Assembly: GCA_935421135.1 (NCBI GenBank)
Contig: OW285196.1
Span: 14,381,001 to 14,445,000, forward strand
DNA: 64,000 nucleotides
Direction: 5' to 3'
From: Bugulina stolonifera
Taxonomy: Eukaryota; Bryozoa; Gymnolaemata; Cheilostomatida; Bugulidae
The translations under genes and the position numbers were made by a program. The first letter of the stretch is position 1. Each line of letters opens with the position of its first letter. Below are positions 35,278-48,565 of this stretch, piece after piece. The notes beneath the pieces were generated by a model, which was given only the letters and a program-made list of their open reading frames with translations, was not told the DNA's origin and ran no database searches.

Positions 35278-36121
35278 TTATATCCATGGGGTGCATATCT
35301 TTAGACATTTTTTCTCTCCATGTGCGTAGCATTCCTGGTTTCCGTTGCATTTCTGAAAGACCAGACACAAACATTCCCCCAAGCAGTCTAAAATTAACAT
35401 AATTATAATACATCATTATAATATTGCTTTAGCAATGAGCAGATGGATTAGGAGAACATATATTCTGTTTCTGTTCATCACATCAATATATTGTACGGAC
35501 GTGTTTTGTGGTATGTTCTAGATGGAACAGTCAAATTCAAACATGAAGCTACTTGCACTGCTGCTAATGTGTAAATATCGGAGGGTTCGTTGCATGAACT
35601 ACAGTGTTATGTACAAGTAGAATAGGACCATTGTTTGGCAGTGTTTAGTCATTGCAGTTCCAGTTCAACATCGTATAGTCTTATTCCAAATTGAAACTCA
35701 AGTTCCCTGAGCACTGAAGGTAAATACAGCACTTGAGCATTATACTGTATTGAGCATTACATGTATCGGTGAATACGTGTTATACATGTATATGTATTGA
35801 CAGTATGGGAACATTCTTAGAATGGTAGGCCTATAAGCTGCATGTACATGTACATATAAATGATGCATTGCATAATATGCAATTGCGTTTGGTAGCCTAA
35901 ACCAATTTACATTGTAGGCTACATGTATACGACATTGCAATGCAATACAGAATGATATTATTTTATGTTAAGAAAATGCATGTAAAAAATGCATTACTTA
36001 AGTTTCAATACAAACACTTGTCAAAAGGAGTTCTTCTGGGTTTCTTACATCTTCCTCCCCTTCTCGTCTCTGCCATGGCAAGGAGACATAAAAGTAACGT
36101 GACCATTACGATAATCCTCAT
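35278..36121 (-). CDS. Secreted hairpin peptide with short loop and seventh cysteine
   Basis: Signal exon 36121-36049 (MRIIVMVTLLLCLLAMAE, then T-R-R-G-G-R) and mature exon 35387-35278, phase-1 intron; neither exon makes an ATG-started ORF of note on its own. The mature peptide of about 36 residues has cysteines spaced C-x3-C-x7-C-x5-C-x7-C-x3-C plus one extra Cys directly in the first x7 segment (C-L-C), as in the 16782 gene. The loop is N-G-N-Q-E and the end is T-P-W-I. It is only mildly basic, unlike the Lys/Arg-rich relatives. The signal peptide (MRI...LLLCLLA) is closest to those at 41801 and 47461. A secreted disulphide-rich peptide; function unknown. Confidence 0.75.
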
Positions 36122-36124
36122 GAT

Positions 36125-39100
36125 GAATTTGAACGAGGAATGTTTCTGGAGAAACACATGCGCATGCAGTACGTATAAATTTTCACACCAGAGTCAATTA
36201 CTTGCACAAATAATACAGGTATGCACTAACAGTGTTATCACCAGTAGCCTAGATACACGTATCACAACTACACATTATGTGCTACAAACCATCAAAATAT
36301 CTTCATAACATCTACATAAACTGTAATATCTACATAATTGCCAAACAGGTGTGTTCTGTCTACTGTGCTAAGCAATTGGGTGCCATAGATTCAGGATAAA
36401 AAGGATAAAAAGGGTAAAAAAATTTCATGGATGGTAAATGAGTTCCTGACTGCTCAACCCACAAATTCGAAATTCCTCTATTAAGCTGACATCATCACAT
36501 ATGAAGAAGCTGTCAAACCCCTTACCATTAATATTAATTTACTTCAAATGCAAAAAGACAAATCTATACATTTACACGTAAGTACATGCACAATGTAGTA
36601 TACAATAATAAATAGCACATGACTGTTACCTTGAAGTACTTAGTTAGCTAACAGACAGAAAACTGATGGAGCAGCTGCATATCTACTGCTATATATATGC
36701 TTAACCCTATTCTATTTATTAATGTGTGCTACAAACAACAATATTATATGGTGCAATGCTACTCGTTAATACACTAATCTTTTAATTGCCAATCAATTCA
36801 AAATCTTCATCTAGTTTATGATTCCCTTGACAAGTTCACAACTCATACTTGACAGCTAATTAAGGGCTAGGAAGTAGCGTGTATAGATAAACATTAACCA
36901 TGGGGACATATCTAGGATACTGATTAGACAGTTCATTCATCATGACTGTAGTAACTAACAGGAATAATTTATCAGCATTGTTTACACTTAAAAAATACCA
37001 GTTTACTTGCCGTAGTTGATCCCAGGTGGGAAAGCTAAAATCTACCAAGATCAGTATTTTTTTCTCCTTTGGGGTAGAGAAGGGGGTCTATGCCGTCACC
37101 ACCAATCGCATGTTTTAGGAAATTGAGTCTGGATCTCCCACATAGAAGTCCAGAGCCCTAACCACTAGGCGAAGGGTGTGCGTGCCATAATTGACAAAAA
37201 TTTTTTTATGATTTACTATACTTAGCTTATGCTTGAAATTGTTGATATACATTATCTGTGGAAATATACGTGTAAGACCTAAAATTTATGGTGGCTTCCT
37301 TGTTTTGGATAAAAGTGAATTGGTGTAGGAATTCTTCAACGTAACACCAAGTGAGGATGTGATAGTTTCACGTTGGTGGTAGAATGCTAAAATAAATTGC
37401 ACAAAACCACATCAGTGCAACCTTTCACTAATTCACTGGGGGAGAAGTTACACTACTCATGTAGTCATGTAAACTCAATAAGTAAAATACTTCTTTTCCA
37501 AATTAGAAATATTATTATAGCAGTAATGATTGATTACCTAATACTATCACAGAAACATTTTTCTTGTTTTTTCGGTTTTTGAAGTGAAGCATATACTCAT
37601 ATTTTAGAATAAATAATACTTTTTAATTAGTGTGCTATTTGAACATGATTGACTGCAAAGCTAATCTTTTCTCTCTGGTTAGAGTTTGAAAACTAAATTA
37701 AAGTTGTGTCTGCCAATTACAAAAATCTAGAAGAGAAAATGTGACAATTAATAAATTATTGACAGAATGCTAACTCTAAAATGTGGTTAGAATTATTTGA
37801 GATGAACACGATAGTTTATGTGATACAAGCAGTATTCTGTTTGTATCTAAACATTTGAGACACAATAGATTTTCCTATAAAGCTCAAAGCTGTCTGTTTC
37901 TTACCATTGATAGGAGTGCATTTAGACCAGCGGACAACAGTGGCATGCAGTTAAGTGAGAGGACAACAAAACTTTATGATGTAGGCCTACACACATTTTA
38001 GCAACACACTTAGCTACAAATCTGAATAAAAGAGGCTACATCAATTATTATGAGCATAATATAACTTAGCTCATATTAATCATGAAACTTCTTTGATGGA
38101 TTCTTGTTTGAAATTATACATATTTACAACAACAAATCAGTTTTATCCCTGGAATTAGTGGGTCTAAAATTTATAGTAGTTTTCCTGTTTTTGGTTAAAG
38201 TACAGATGTGTGAATGGTTGAGGTATTCATCAACTGAGCAGTAAATAGAGGAAGTGAGAGTGACAACAGTGGTATTAATTTACTAGTCTTGACAAGCACT
38301 ACTCTAATAAATTAGGCTATTTATTACATGATTATTGAATAAAAACTTACTTACACATGAATTCCAAAGTACAATTTACTACTTACTTTAATTAAAAAAT
38401 TATCGATGTGGATTGATTACCTAATGATTTGACAAAAGCCTTCCTTCGGCTCGTTTTTGCTTTTTCTGGTGAGGCCTGTCAATCTCCATATTTGTAGAAT
38501 AATTCATACTCTAATTATTCTGGTATTTGAAAGTGATAGAGTGCTTTTCTAATCCTTCCTCATTGGTTAGAATTTGGCAGCTGAATTAATTTTTTACCCA
38601 CTAATTGCAAAAATCCCGAAAAAAAAATGGGAATATTGACAAATATGACAAGTTACAAATTATTTAATATTGGTTTTTCTGTTTGCATATCCGCAAGGAT
38701 ATTAATATCTAGGAGCCTAATGAAACTTTACATGCATATCTGATCTACAATCGCAATATTATGATTGCATAAACATGTACATGGTTGTACATGTATCACA
38801 ATGTACATGTACATATACACAATCACATGTTGACTGTACGATTCAATAACATTGTAATATTGCATCAGAGTGTAATTGAAGTATAAATACAGTATACATT
38901 TCAACAAACATAATGCCAAGTTTAACTGCAGATGCACATGATAGTATACTCATGTATTTGAGACACTTCTCCATAATTTTACAATGCTAATTACACCACG
39001 CACATGTACGCCCTATTCACTATTTAAACGACCCATCTAGTAGCAGTACAGGTTGCTATAACGAATCAAAACTTACATGGATGTGTTCAAATAATCAACA

Positions 39101-39930
39101 TTTTTCTTACTTCATAAAAATTGAAACTAATACAAAATATCATCCATGTCATCATTATTCAATATGAATGTATTGCAGGTGTCTGAGCAGATTTTTCCAT
39201 CCAGTTCTAACTGCATTGAGGCACAGTACATGGAGTAGAATTTAGGCCTACCTGAAATTAGGAATGCATTACTTAGAAAGATGATAGTTATTTTAGCTAG
39301 GTCTTTTTTCACATCATATTGTACAGGGGAAATGATTCATACGCCATGTTACTCCATATTGTATAGAAGGAGCAGGGAGTTGTGTCATCTGCATACCCAT
39401 CTTTGATATTATTTTCTTGACAATAATAGAAACAACCTGATATTAAAAGTACTGATACTACTAGAATGATAATCTTAATCAAGGACTGGTGGGCAAAATC
39501 CTAACAGGTAGTTTTTATCAGATTGAAGATTTGTCTTACCTTGATAACATATCTGGTACTGTTGTAAGTGAGTCAGGTCAAATATCACTATGAAGTTGTT
39601 AGATTGCTCAACTCATAATTTTGGGAAATAATATGGGAAGCTGGCCCAAGGTACCATAATAACAATTTATTTGGTTACTAGCTATTCCAACATCACAACA
39701 TATTTAGTTCGACATTAGTTTTATAATGGAAGCAATGTCACAATGTCGCAATATTGAAATAAGTTTAACACCAACCTCCGGCAGCTAGAAACAAAATCCT
39801 TTGACTTACACTATATTACCACATCAGTGCTACCCACAAACCTTTATTTTTGTGTCACCTATTATGTTGTAATATCCCAAAGTACAAATAAAAAGATCTT
39901 TGTGATTTCATTTACATGCAAGATAAAAAA
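36125..39930. other. Intergenic, mostly featureless
   Basis: AT-rich DNA containing a possible SINE near 37080-37190 and acatgt-type tracts near 38760-38820. No supported exon was found; an ORF near 39127-39312 lacks an ATG and was rejected as a gene. Confidence 0.5.
37080..37190 (-). mobile_element. Possible tRNA-derived SINE fragment
   Basis: On the minus strand cctagtggttagggctctgg resembles a tRNA A box and gggagatccagactc a B box, at tRNA-like spacing. No cloverleaf ends or tail could be defined. Confidence 0.4.
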
Positions 39931-39934
39931 AGTA

Positions 39935-40241
39935 TAAAGGTGCAAACACACGAAAGCGTTTTGGGGTGAATTTGACGCTGGCGAATCGCCAGAGTGCCAA
40001 CGCTCTCAAAACGCTCGAGCTCGGTATTGAGACGATTCGCTCGACGATGATTGGCTGATAAGCAGAGTTAGTAAACATAAACACGTGACTTATAGCGGAG
40101 TGAATACATACTGAAATATCATTCGCCAATTGGCAAATCGTCGCTCTCTTTGTTCGCCCCGTGTGTTTATCAAGGGCGTAGCGGTTGACGCTTGCTCAGA
40201 AAACGTAAGCTCCAAAACACTCCCGTGTGTTTGCACCTTTA
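39935..40241. mobile_element. 307-bp MITE
   Basis: Inverted termini TAAAGGTGCAAACACACG (left) and CGTGTGTTTGCACCTTTA (right, exact complement). The interior is GC-richer than the surroundings and has Gaattcgcc-type short repeats (cgaatcgcc, gattcgctcg, gcaaatcgtcgc). No ORF. The terminal style is like that of the MITE at 18846-19486, but the sequence differs. Confidence 0.85.
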
Positions 40242-40923
40242 CACTATGTTATGTTTTAATAGTAATCTGGCAATAAAAGCGGGCTGGCGCACTGCATGAT
40301 CACTAGCAGAATGCTAAGAGTCAGTTCTGGAATTCAAAATTTCTGACTTGAATGACACTGATTGGCTAAAACTTACATGTACAAACTGGATGGAGATTTT
40401 TCTTAAGCATATTAAATAAGCATTGATCTGTTGTATCTATCATTGTTTGGTGCTTATGATCATTAAGGGATAATTCAATGTATGTGGATTAACCCAGCAC
40501 TCAATAGCTTGGAAGGAACATATCACACTTAATGTAATGTTGTACATTTCTTTTATATCCAAATTTCAACACTTGTAGCTGAATGAGCTGCCTGTCTTGA
40601 AAACTTTAGCAGGTGTTACTATTGTCTTGAGAATACAACTGCTGAGTGGTCAACTGGTGGAACTGATGTGAATGACCTGAAAGGGCCTGTTGTTCAAACG
40701 TATATGTCATTATTGTCCTTATTTACACACTAGCAGTAGTACTATTCACTCTATAAACATGAATAACGTCTACATCAACCTTTTTATCATGCAGTACATT
40801 TATTTTAATATTATTTGAAATTTCCCACAAAACAATGCATAATAGTCACACTTATGGTTTACATATGTGATTATGCATTGTGTACTTCTACATTTACACA
40901 GTCTAATGAATCAGTTTTGCTGT

Positions 40924-41801
40924 TTAGCCACGCGCATTGAGTACTGGAGCTGTTGAATCAGGGCTTGTAGTCTGTGGACTTGTGGTTGTAGTCAGCGATA
41001 CATGGCACTCTCTATGGCACCTTCTTCTGGCTCGTCTCACACATTTCCTCGGGTTTGAATTATTTCTGCATTCTCTTCTAGCCTGACGGAGGCATTTTCT
41101 CATACAACCTGCAAAGTACCAGTCACAGAACTAGTAATGTGGCTTAATGCACTTCACACAATAATCAACTCTAGCTGAACATTACATCGAAGGGAAAATA
41201 TATGAGACCATAACATGGATATATGAGACCATAACATGGATATATGAGACCATAACATGGATATATGAGACCATAACATGGATATATGAGACCATAACAT
41301 GGATATATGAGACCATAACATGGATATATGAGACCATAACATGGATATATGAGACCATAACATGGATATATGAGACCATAACATGGATATTGCTTGATGT
41401 CTTATGTGTTAATTAGCTTTCTTGGTGCAAAAAATTACCTCAAACTCAACATTATTACGATAATGCAGATGGCTGGCAAGATTTAACTCAAAATCGTCAC
41501 ACTGGTCTATGCCAATAAATTTTATATGTTGCAAGTTTTACAAAGCGAACCTAATTTACAGTACATGTAAATTCAGATAACATTAGCAATAAATAAAAAT
41601 ATTCTTTCACCACCTCTGACACACAAAGCTCAGAGTATCAGATCTACCCTCGGATAAGCTGGTAAAAATACATACAATATAAAATGCCATCTACAGTGTG
41701 CTAACCAGAAGAGAATGTGTAAGCTTACGTTTATTAGTTCTTCTACTGTTTATCAGAGCCAGGAAACATAACAGTAGGACAGCGAGCAGAAGAATCCTCA
41801 T
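40924..41801 (-). CDS. Secreted Arg-rich six-Cys hairpin peptide with Thr-rich tail (copy 1)
   Basis: Signal exon 41801-41729 (MRILLLAVLLLCFLALINS, then R-R-T-N-K) and mature exon 41108-40924, phase-1 intron. A TATA box on the minus strand (42367-42374) and a putative non-coding exon with donor at 42308 precede it. The mature domain is strongly basic with the exact symmetric frame C-x3-C-x7-C-x8-C-x7-C-x3-C, identical in spacing to the Lys-rich gene at 87-645 but with unrelated filling residues. It is followed by a tail of about 25 residues rich in Thr, Pro and Ser, likely O-glycosylated. The N-N-S in the loop is a possible N-glycosylation site. Paralogue of 46519-47461. Function unknown. Confidence 0.82.
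41199..41389. repeat. 19-bp minisatellite, about 10 units
   Basis: Near-perfect tandem copies of atatgagaccataacatgg inside the intron of the hairpin gene 40924-41801. They are absent from the intron of the paralogue at 46519-47461, so the expansion followed the duplication. The open frames across it are repeat artefacts. Confidence 0.97.
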
Positions 41802-42366
41802 GGTGATGTCTGTTAAAGTGAAAGAGGATTAACAATACAATCATATGTGTACACCATTAATAATACAATCATTTAATGTCACAATAGCAACATCAATGCA
41901 ATATAAGGCGACATGGTAATAATAATTATATGTACTAGTATATTAATATCATAATAATACAGTAAGGCAATAAGACAATGATAATACATGTACATCAATT
42001 ATTCGCAAATACAATGATACAATTACAATTATAACACACTTGTATGCACTAAACTAACAATACTATAATGCGGTAGAGACCATGTCCCGTGGAGTGATAC
42101 ATACCTTGCTCTGTATACGTGTATACACACGTAGACAATCAATATGAGCACAAAATTAAATGAATTTGTGCTCTGATTGTAGTTTATTATCGTATTGTAA
42201 GAATCATCTACTAGAAATTAACATTATTTCTACATTTCTACAAATTCAGTTACTAGAATAAAACAAATCTCATGCTCTTTACAATAGAGTTGTAATAATG
42301 TACTTTACCTTAATGTGTGTTGATTTCAAGTCAGCGGAGAATGTATAACTGAGGAAAAATTTCACC

Positions 42367-42374
42367 ATTTTATA
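42367..42374 (-). promoter_or_regulatory. TATA box of the 41801 gene
   Basis: TATAAAAT on the minus strand. A putative leader exon follows, containing gctgacttgaaatcaacaca, and ends at 42309 before gtaaag. The paralogue's leader (about 47881-47920) contains the related gctgactcagaatcaacaag, so promoter and leader are shared. Confidence 0.65.
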
Positions 42375-42379
42375 CTCTA

Positions 42380-44270
42380 ATCGACGGTCATCAATCTGCG
42401 ACTTAAGTACTTCCTTACTATATACTATAAATCACAGCATTTATTAATTACTAGTTTGCTAATTGATAGCGGTTTGAATATTTCCGATTTCACATTTAAC
42501 CATTTGAAGTGCTCCCCTTTATTTGTTGTTACATTTGAAGTGCTCATATCCTAGCAGTATGTGTGTTAGTTTAGGTAAATGTATAAAAATGGATTTTAGT
42601 CATAGAATAACCATTTTTGTGCCCAAATCATATATATATATTATAGAAAGATAAAAGACTGCTCTATAAAATGCTTTTTTATTTTATCAAGCTACACAGC
42701 ACAGTAATGAAGATATGACTGATAGATATCAAAGTTTTAGTCTGATTTAGAGTTTTCATGACATATCAATGTACAAAATATAATCTAGTCATATAGGTCT
42801 AGTAGTTGTGAAACAGCCCCAAATTCTCCTTCTTTCTACATACATCATCATCCACTTAATTGTCACACACATCCACAGTACTAAAATGTAGCCCAAGTCA
42901 GTCCAATATAATTCAGTTGAGTCCGCCATTATTAATCTCAATCATCAAAATATGATTGAGTTTATTTTGCTTGAAAAATCAAATCTTTTACATTACACAA
43001 TGCTATATTGTGCTTGCAAATGGTTGTTTCAACACTTATTTGACATAATAGGTGAGAAATAGTTTGAACATGGTTGGTGAAACATTGCTAATATTGTTTA
43101 GTCAGGCGCCTTGTATGAAAGCCTCTATAGAGGCCTGAGCACTTTTGGCTGCTAGGGAGCAGGCCTCTGTAGAGGCCTGAGCACCACAAATGGTTAAACT
43201 TAATTTTAGATGGACAAATCAGTAAAAAATAGAATATCTTTAAATGATAGAAATCTCTAGTCTTGAGCTGTACTACAGGTAATATTATGGCCGTTTTAGC
43301 AGAAAGAATTTTAATTGGTCTGTGACAGTGATTGCCATGTCTGGAGTTTATTTAGTGTGCTAATTCAGTGGTTTTCCGATACAATTCGTACTAAACATGA
43401 TTGTACCCTGGAATAATTACACAATTACATGTAGATATCCTGTCCTTGTGTCTGAGGTCGCAAACTTCACGATGAAATAAAAAATCATGAAATATCAATT
43501 ACTAAAGTACAACTCAATGACGTATATAGTCACATGCACTTACACATACAATGTAATTACTTACATAACTTACACTTACATAACTTACATACTACTTACT
43601 TACACTCACTTACACAAGTACATGTACATTTAGTTACACTTTAGTCACATGTAATATATAAACCAACCACGACTTGATGAATTTTAGCTTTCATAATTAT
43701 ACAATGTAGGTTGATGAGGCTAACAGGTAGCAGCAACATCCTAAATGTACTAGCTAGAAGAATTTATCTGCTCTAAATCTAGACAACATGCTGCAGAAGA
43801 TGCAAAAAGCAGCAGTCAACTAAATCACACCACATTAAAATAAATAGTGGAAGTGCAAGATTGATTCAAATAATTATGAGTTTCGGTGTTGAATATTACT
43901 TTGTTTGTGCACATGATTTTCAAGAGTCGTTAACAATATGGAATAGTGGGATGTAGGCGGTAGACAGTTTAGCTGAAGGTTAGAAATGAATGCGACTTTA
44001 CGTTGCATGCCTACCTTTGTACAAGAAGGCCACCCATAAAATTAAAAAATCTTAGTGTTAAGCTACAGCTAAACAGCACAGAGGAATTTTTTGAGTTGTG
44101 TTATGGAAACTCATATTGAAATCAAGGAATAAAAGTTGCTGATTTTATAATCATTGCGTTTACTTTTTAAAGGAACATGTCATAAAATGACAGGCAATTA
44201 TAGTCTGAAAAAATCCTCTACTTATTCTAATTAAGGAAGACGGAAAATATAAATTATTAAAATGCATTGT
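42380..44270. other. Intergenic, no gene recognised
   Basis: AT-rich DNA with two short related palindromic modules (cctctatagaggcctgagcac and cctctgtagaggcctgagcac) at 43115-43190. No supported gene. Confidence 0.5.
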
Positions 44271-44271
44271 A

Positions 44272-44338
44272 TAATTGGTATAATTGGTAATTGGTGAATT
44301 GGTAAATTGGTGAATTGGTAAATTGGTAAATTGGTATA
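44272..44338. repeat. 8-bp microsatellite-like array
   Basis: Degenerate units of ggtaaatt / ggtgaatt immediately 5' of the solo LTR. Confidence 0.85.
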
Positions 44339-44342
44339 ATAT

Positions 44343-45148
44343 TGTGATGGTACAGGACATTTGTATACGACCCCAACTCCCGGACGAAGCTCCATCGCAC
44401 CTTAAGCGCCTAGTAGTTGTTACAGCGCTACTCGCCTGACACTAACATTCTCATAATTAGTGTTCGTATACTTACCTCTAACTGCATTGCATGTTCAAAC
44501 CACTTAATTACCGTCTATATGCGTGTCTCCATGTGTTTATACTCATTTCCTATTCATGTATTTTACTATATGTTATTGTACATAGTTACATGATTATTAC
44601 TAAGTCTTTTAATGCCTTTTATACCCATGTACAGAGGCCCGACCTCTCAGAATCCATTGATATTCATTTTGTACATGAATTGGACCATTATAAGCAACTT
44701 TTGTAGAACCCGACCTATTTTGGGTCGGCCGTCGGGCTTCCGGCGGCCATCTTGTTGCGCAACTTCCGGACGACCACACGTCGTCTTTTCCCGACGTCAC
44801 GTCGGGCGGAAGTCCTTATACTATATAAAGGGCACTGTTTTACTGTTCATTGTCTCAGTCTTCACTTGGCTTTCAATAAAGACACATCTATACTTGATAC
44901 AGAGACTTTCTCTTCCTTTTACTAGGTCATTCGCTTAGCGAACCGCCTACTAGGTCGGATTACTCTCTTTCATTGTATAGTCTGAAGGTCGGACTTGAGA
45001 TCAGATGGGTCGTCTTTGGTAGTATTTGGGCCACTGAAACCGCTCGATCTTTCATGTAATGCGAAGTCCTATTACCACTCATAGGCACTTCATTTCTGGG
45101 TCGATAGTCGTCCAAGGACGACCGCACCAAATCACAGAAACCATTACA
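44343..45148 (+). mobile_element. Solo LTR, copy 1
   Basis: Begins TGtgatggt and ends accattaCA, with 4-bp ATAT on each side. Inside is a TATA box (ctatataaaggg, near 44820), then AATAAA near 44875, the order expected for U3-R-U5. It aligns along its length with 51852-52647 in the same orientation. No gag-pol lies next to either copy, so these are solo LTRs. Open frames inside are not genes. Confidence 0.85.
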
Positions 45149-46500
45149 ATATATTAACTGGTGCTTCTTAAGAACTCTCTCTTATCATTTAGCTAACAAT
45201 AGATACTATTCAATCGATTTGCTGAACTCAAAATAGTAAACATTATTATTTAGTGAGTGCTTCAATGATTGTTATTGCAAAGTAGTAGACATGCATTGTG
45301 TTATATTAGAACTCATATGGATGTCTCTAGAACTGTACATGTAAGTGACTGGTTTTACTTGAGAACAATTTGAAGGGAAGATAACTCTAATACTGGCGAA
45401 CAATAATTGGGTGTTGTCTTGCCGTAATATTTGATTAGTAGTTTGACAACTTTAAAATTATTAGTAGTTTACTAATTTAGAATTATCCTCCCTTCAAGGT
45501 CTCAGTTATTAGGTCAATCCTTATCGGTTGACTCACTACTAAATTGGCGGCACAACCGTTTGACCAAACTGAGAGATGTACATTACTGAATTTGTTTACA
45601 TCCAACAAAAAATGCCACTATTCCCTGTTATCATGATTGTGTAGAGGTAGGGAAGTCGACCCCAAAGGAATATACACTGTACAGCTCAAATCCTTCAAAT
45701 GTATTGTGCTGTTATCTGCAATTTTGTAAGCTTGTAAAAGATAAAGCTCAAAAAATAACTATCGAAGTTTAATATTTTTTCTCATACTAATGTAAAATTC
45801 TGTATTTCGTTTCTGAGTATTAGGCTCCATGTATTGAAACTGCCAAAGTAGATGTAATTGTTTAGATGTGTATCCTTATTACATCTAGAGCACACGTACT
45901 ACAGTTACTAGTTACATGTACTCGTACATGTACATATACATGTATAAACTACATGTGCTGTAGATGTACCCATACATGTACGTACATGTACTCGTACATG
46001 TACATATACATGTACGAGTACATCTACATGTACATTTATGAGTACATGTAACTAGCATGTATATTATTACATGAGCCGTGCTAGCTCCTAGAACTTGTAC
46101 TTATACTGTATCTTCCATCAGTTCAGCCATAAATGTTTATATAATTGTGTGTAACTCTGAAATGAACGCATAGATATGTCCATTGATCATGAGTGAGCTA
46201 GTTATATATGCTTGGTAGGACATGGTAAGTGTGTTTCAAAAGATACTCTGCATAACTAACAAAATAATGACTGTGATAGAACAACGTTTACAGATGTAAT
46301 TACTGAGTGGAAATTGACTGGAAACATACAATGTACATTGTACAATATTAATTGTTTTTTGTTTTATCATTCAGTATAATAACAGTTTTATTTAATTCAT
46401 TGAAAATTCCCATAAAACCAGGCACATGTTGACAGCACTTCAGATTACTCATACATTATTATTATAAGTCATCTCTTGTTTAGCAAACACAATGTACATG
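45149..46500. other. Intergenic: MITE copy and acatgt tract
   Basis: Contains the MITE copy at 45370-45497 and a dense self-complementary acatgtac tract at about 45915-46045. No gene seen. Confidence 0.55.
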
Positions 46501-46518
46501 TACATGTAAATGCGGCTG

Positions 46519-47461
46519 TTAGCCTGCAAGTGCAGGTGTAGGCCCAGCAGTGGTCATAGGAGCTGGTGTAACAGTGCTTGTGGTGGTAGTCAGTCCTACA
46601 TGACACCTTCTATGGCACCTTCTTCTGAGTCGTGCAAAACATCTCTTCGGGTTTCGAGTCTGTCTGCATCGCCGTCTGCCTCGAGTGACACATTTTCTCA
46701 CACAGGCTACAACCAAGTAGTTACATAATTATATAAGCATAAACTTCGATTTCCATGCAAGTTTCACCTCTGGGAACAAAAATTCATCAGCTAGAAAGTC
46801 TCAGATATTGTAGAAATTTTTTTGTTTGCATAATGGTTTTGTCGTAAGTAGAATAAACCCAAAGCAACCACAAATTGTATTTGGTCACTGGCCAATGACA
46901 ATACAGAGAATTATAATTGGGAAAGTTCTGAATTCAAATTGATGGAAGGACAACTCTTAACAGGACAAAATTGTGACTACACGCATAAGTATACATATTT
47001 TGCCAAAAGTGCATATTCTGCTATTTATACTATGGGAACATTTAAAACGTACTAGTTTAATTGAAGCAACCAACACATAAATTTTGTATTGTTTTTAGAT
47101 TTCATCCTAAAAATAATGTTGTTGGCATGGATTTAGATTGTTTATAGTTTTTTTCAAAGTCATTTCTGTTCTAAATTATAATAATTGATCTAGTTGGAAG
47201 GAGCAGCTACACCGTAAGATCTGATTCCACTTCTACTATCAACGGGATTTGTAAAAGATTCATTTTTTCTACCATTTTCTCGTATATATAATGTGCACAC
47301 GAATAATGTTTTAAACTGATGATACCTTTCTTCCTACATATTATAGTAGGCCGTCATCATAAACAGAAGATTGTGTAATGTAACTTACATCTGTCAGCCC
47401 TTCTAGCGTTAATCAGTGCCAGGAAACATAACAGTAGGACAGCAAGAAGAAGAATCCTCAT
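46519..47461 (-). CDS. Secreted Arg-rich six-Cys hairpin peptide with Thr-rich tail (copy 2)
   Basis: Signal exon 47461-47389 (MRILLLAVLLLCFLALINA) and mature exon 46706-46519, phase-1 intron. The signal peptide is almost identical to that at 41801. The mature domain is very Arg-rich, keeps exactly C-x3-C-x7-C-x8-C-x7-C-x3-C, and is followed by a Thr/Pro/Ala-rich tail. Between the two paralogues the cysteine positions and basic character are kept while many other residues differ; the signal exon has changed much less. This is the pattern seen in fast-evolving defence and venom peptides. Function unknown. Confidence 0.82.
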
Positions 47462-47940
47462 TGTGGTATCTGTTAAGTATGGAAGACAGTGTCAAGGTTC
47501 CTCTATCTCGTTCAATGACATTAATCAACAATACAATGAGATAGCATTTACTACACTAACACGTTAATACAATAATACTACTTTATGATATGTAATGCAT
47601 AATTCACTATAATCATATGACGATAATAAATAACTAGTGTAAAAGAGGGGGTGGGAAATCCCATTCCTCAATTGTTACACTTTACATGAACGATATATTA
47701 TTGTATGCGCTGGGAATGAGTTTGCTGATTATTTATGCTCCTATAAACTATTTGGAATCAGTATTTTTAATAACATAATATACTATGTGCATGTATTTGG
47801 GTATAGATTCAGCCGCTAACATGTAATAATTAAGCCAATATTCTACCTTTTACACGTACAATAAATTAAAAGTACTCTACCTTTATGCTTGTTGATTCTG
47901 AGTCAGCAGAAAATGTATCATTGGAAGAAACTCCCACCCT

Positions 47941-47946
47941 CTTATA
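47941..47946 (-). promoter_or_regulatory. TATA-like box of the 47461 gene
   Basis: TATAAG on the minus strand, followed by a putative leader exon ending at 47881 before gtagag. It corresponds in position and sequence to the promoter at 42367-42374. Confidence 0.55.
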
Positions 47947-48565
47947 CTCAGTTTTGATGAGGTAATTAATCTGTGACTCGTTCACTTCCGCATGAAGTAA
48001 TGTCATAAATTACTCCATTTATTAGCTGCTGATTACCAATCAACAAATAGGATTAAATATCCGTGGATTAAAATTTTTTCAATCATGGAAAAGTTTATAC
48101 AATTTTAAAGAAACAAAGTGCCTCAGCAAAAGCTGACCACTCATCAATCTTGAAGGTTTATGGTGAAGGGTGCCATAATTATGTGTATAATACCAAATAT
48201 ACATACGCATACTTTGGTTTAAAAATACATTCTGCGCCTCTCGACTTGATGACTATAATTTGTCACTTCTACAGTTTCTTGGCATATCGACAAAGTCATT
48301 AAAGAATTTCTCTGGGATGAGCATGGGTTAGACATATAAACTATGAAGTAAATTTTAGCTATATAAAGCAATCAATCACTATACCATTACTACGACTGCT
48401 CAGTGTCACTCGTGCGCTAATTATAAAATACACGTGTAGATATGTCAGCTATTCTGTAATTAATTATTATATTTTGAAATTATAAAATTGTACACATTAA
48501 TTTGAACACAGCAGCTAATCTTTAGCTAATTGATGATACTTCCCAGTTTTTATTATTTTTAATAG

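Noticed and set aside
39127..39312. Minus-strand signal-peptide-like ORF with three cysteines
   Set aside because: The frame starts with GTG; the nearest ATG is followed by a stop. No second exon or consistent acceptor was found.
41154..41384. ORF with nine copies of an M-L-W-S-H-I-S-type unit
   Set aside because: Translation of the 19-bp minisatellite lying in an intron; only repeat-derived.
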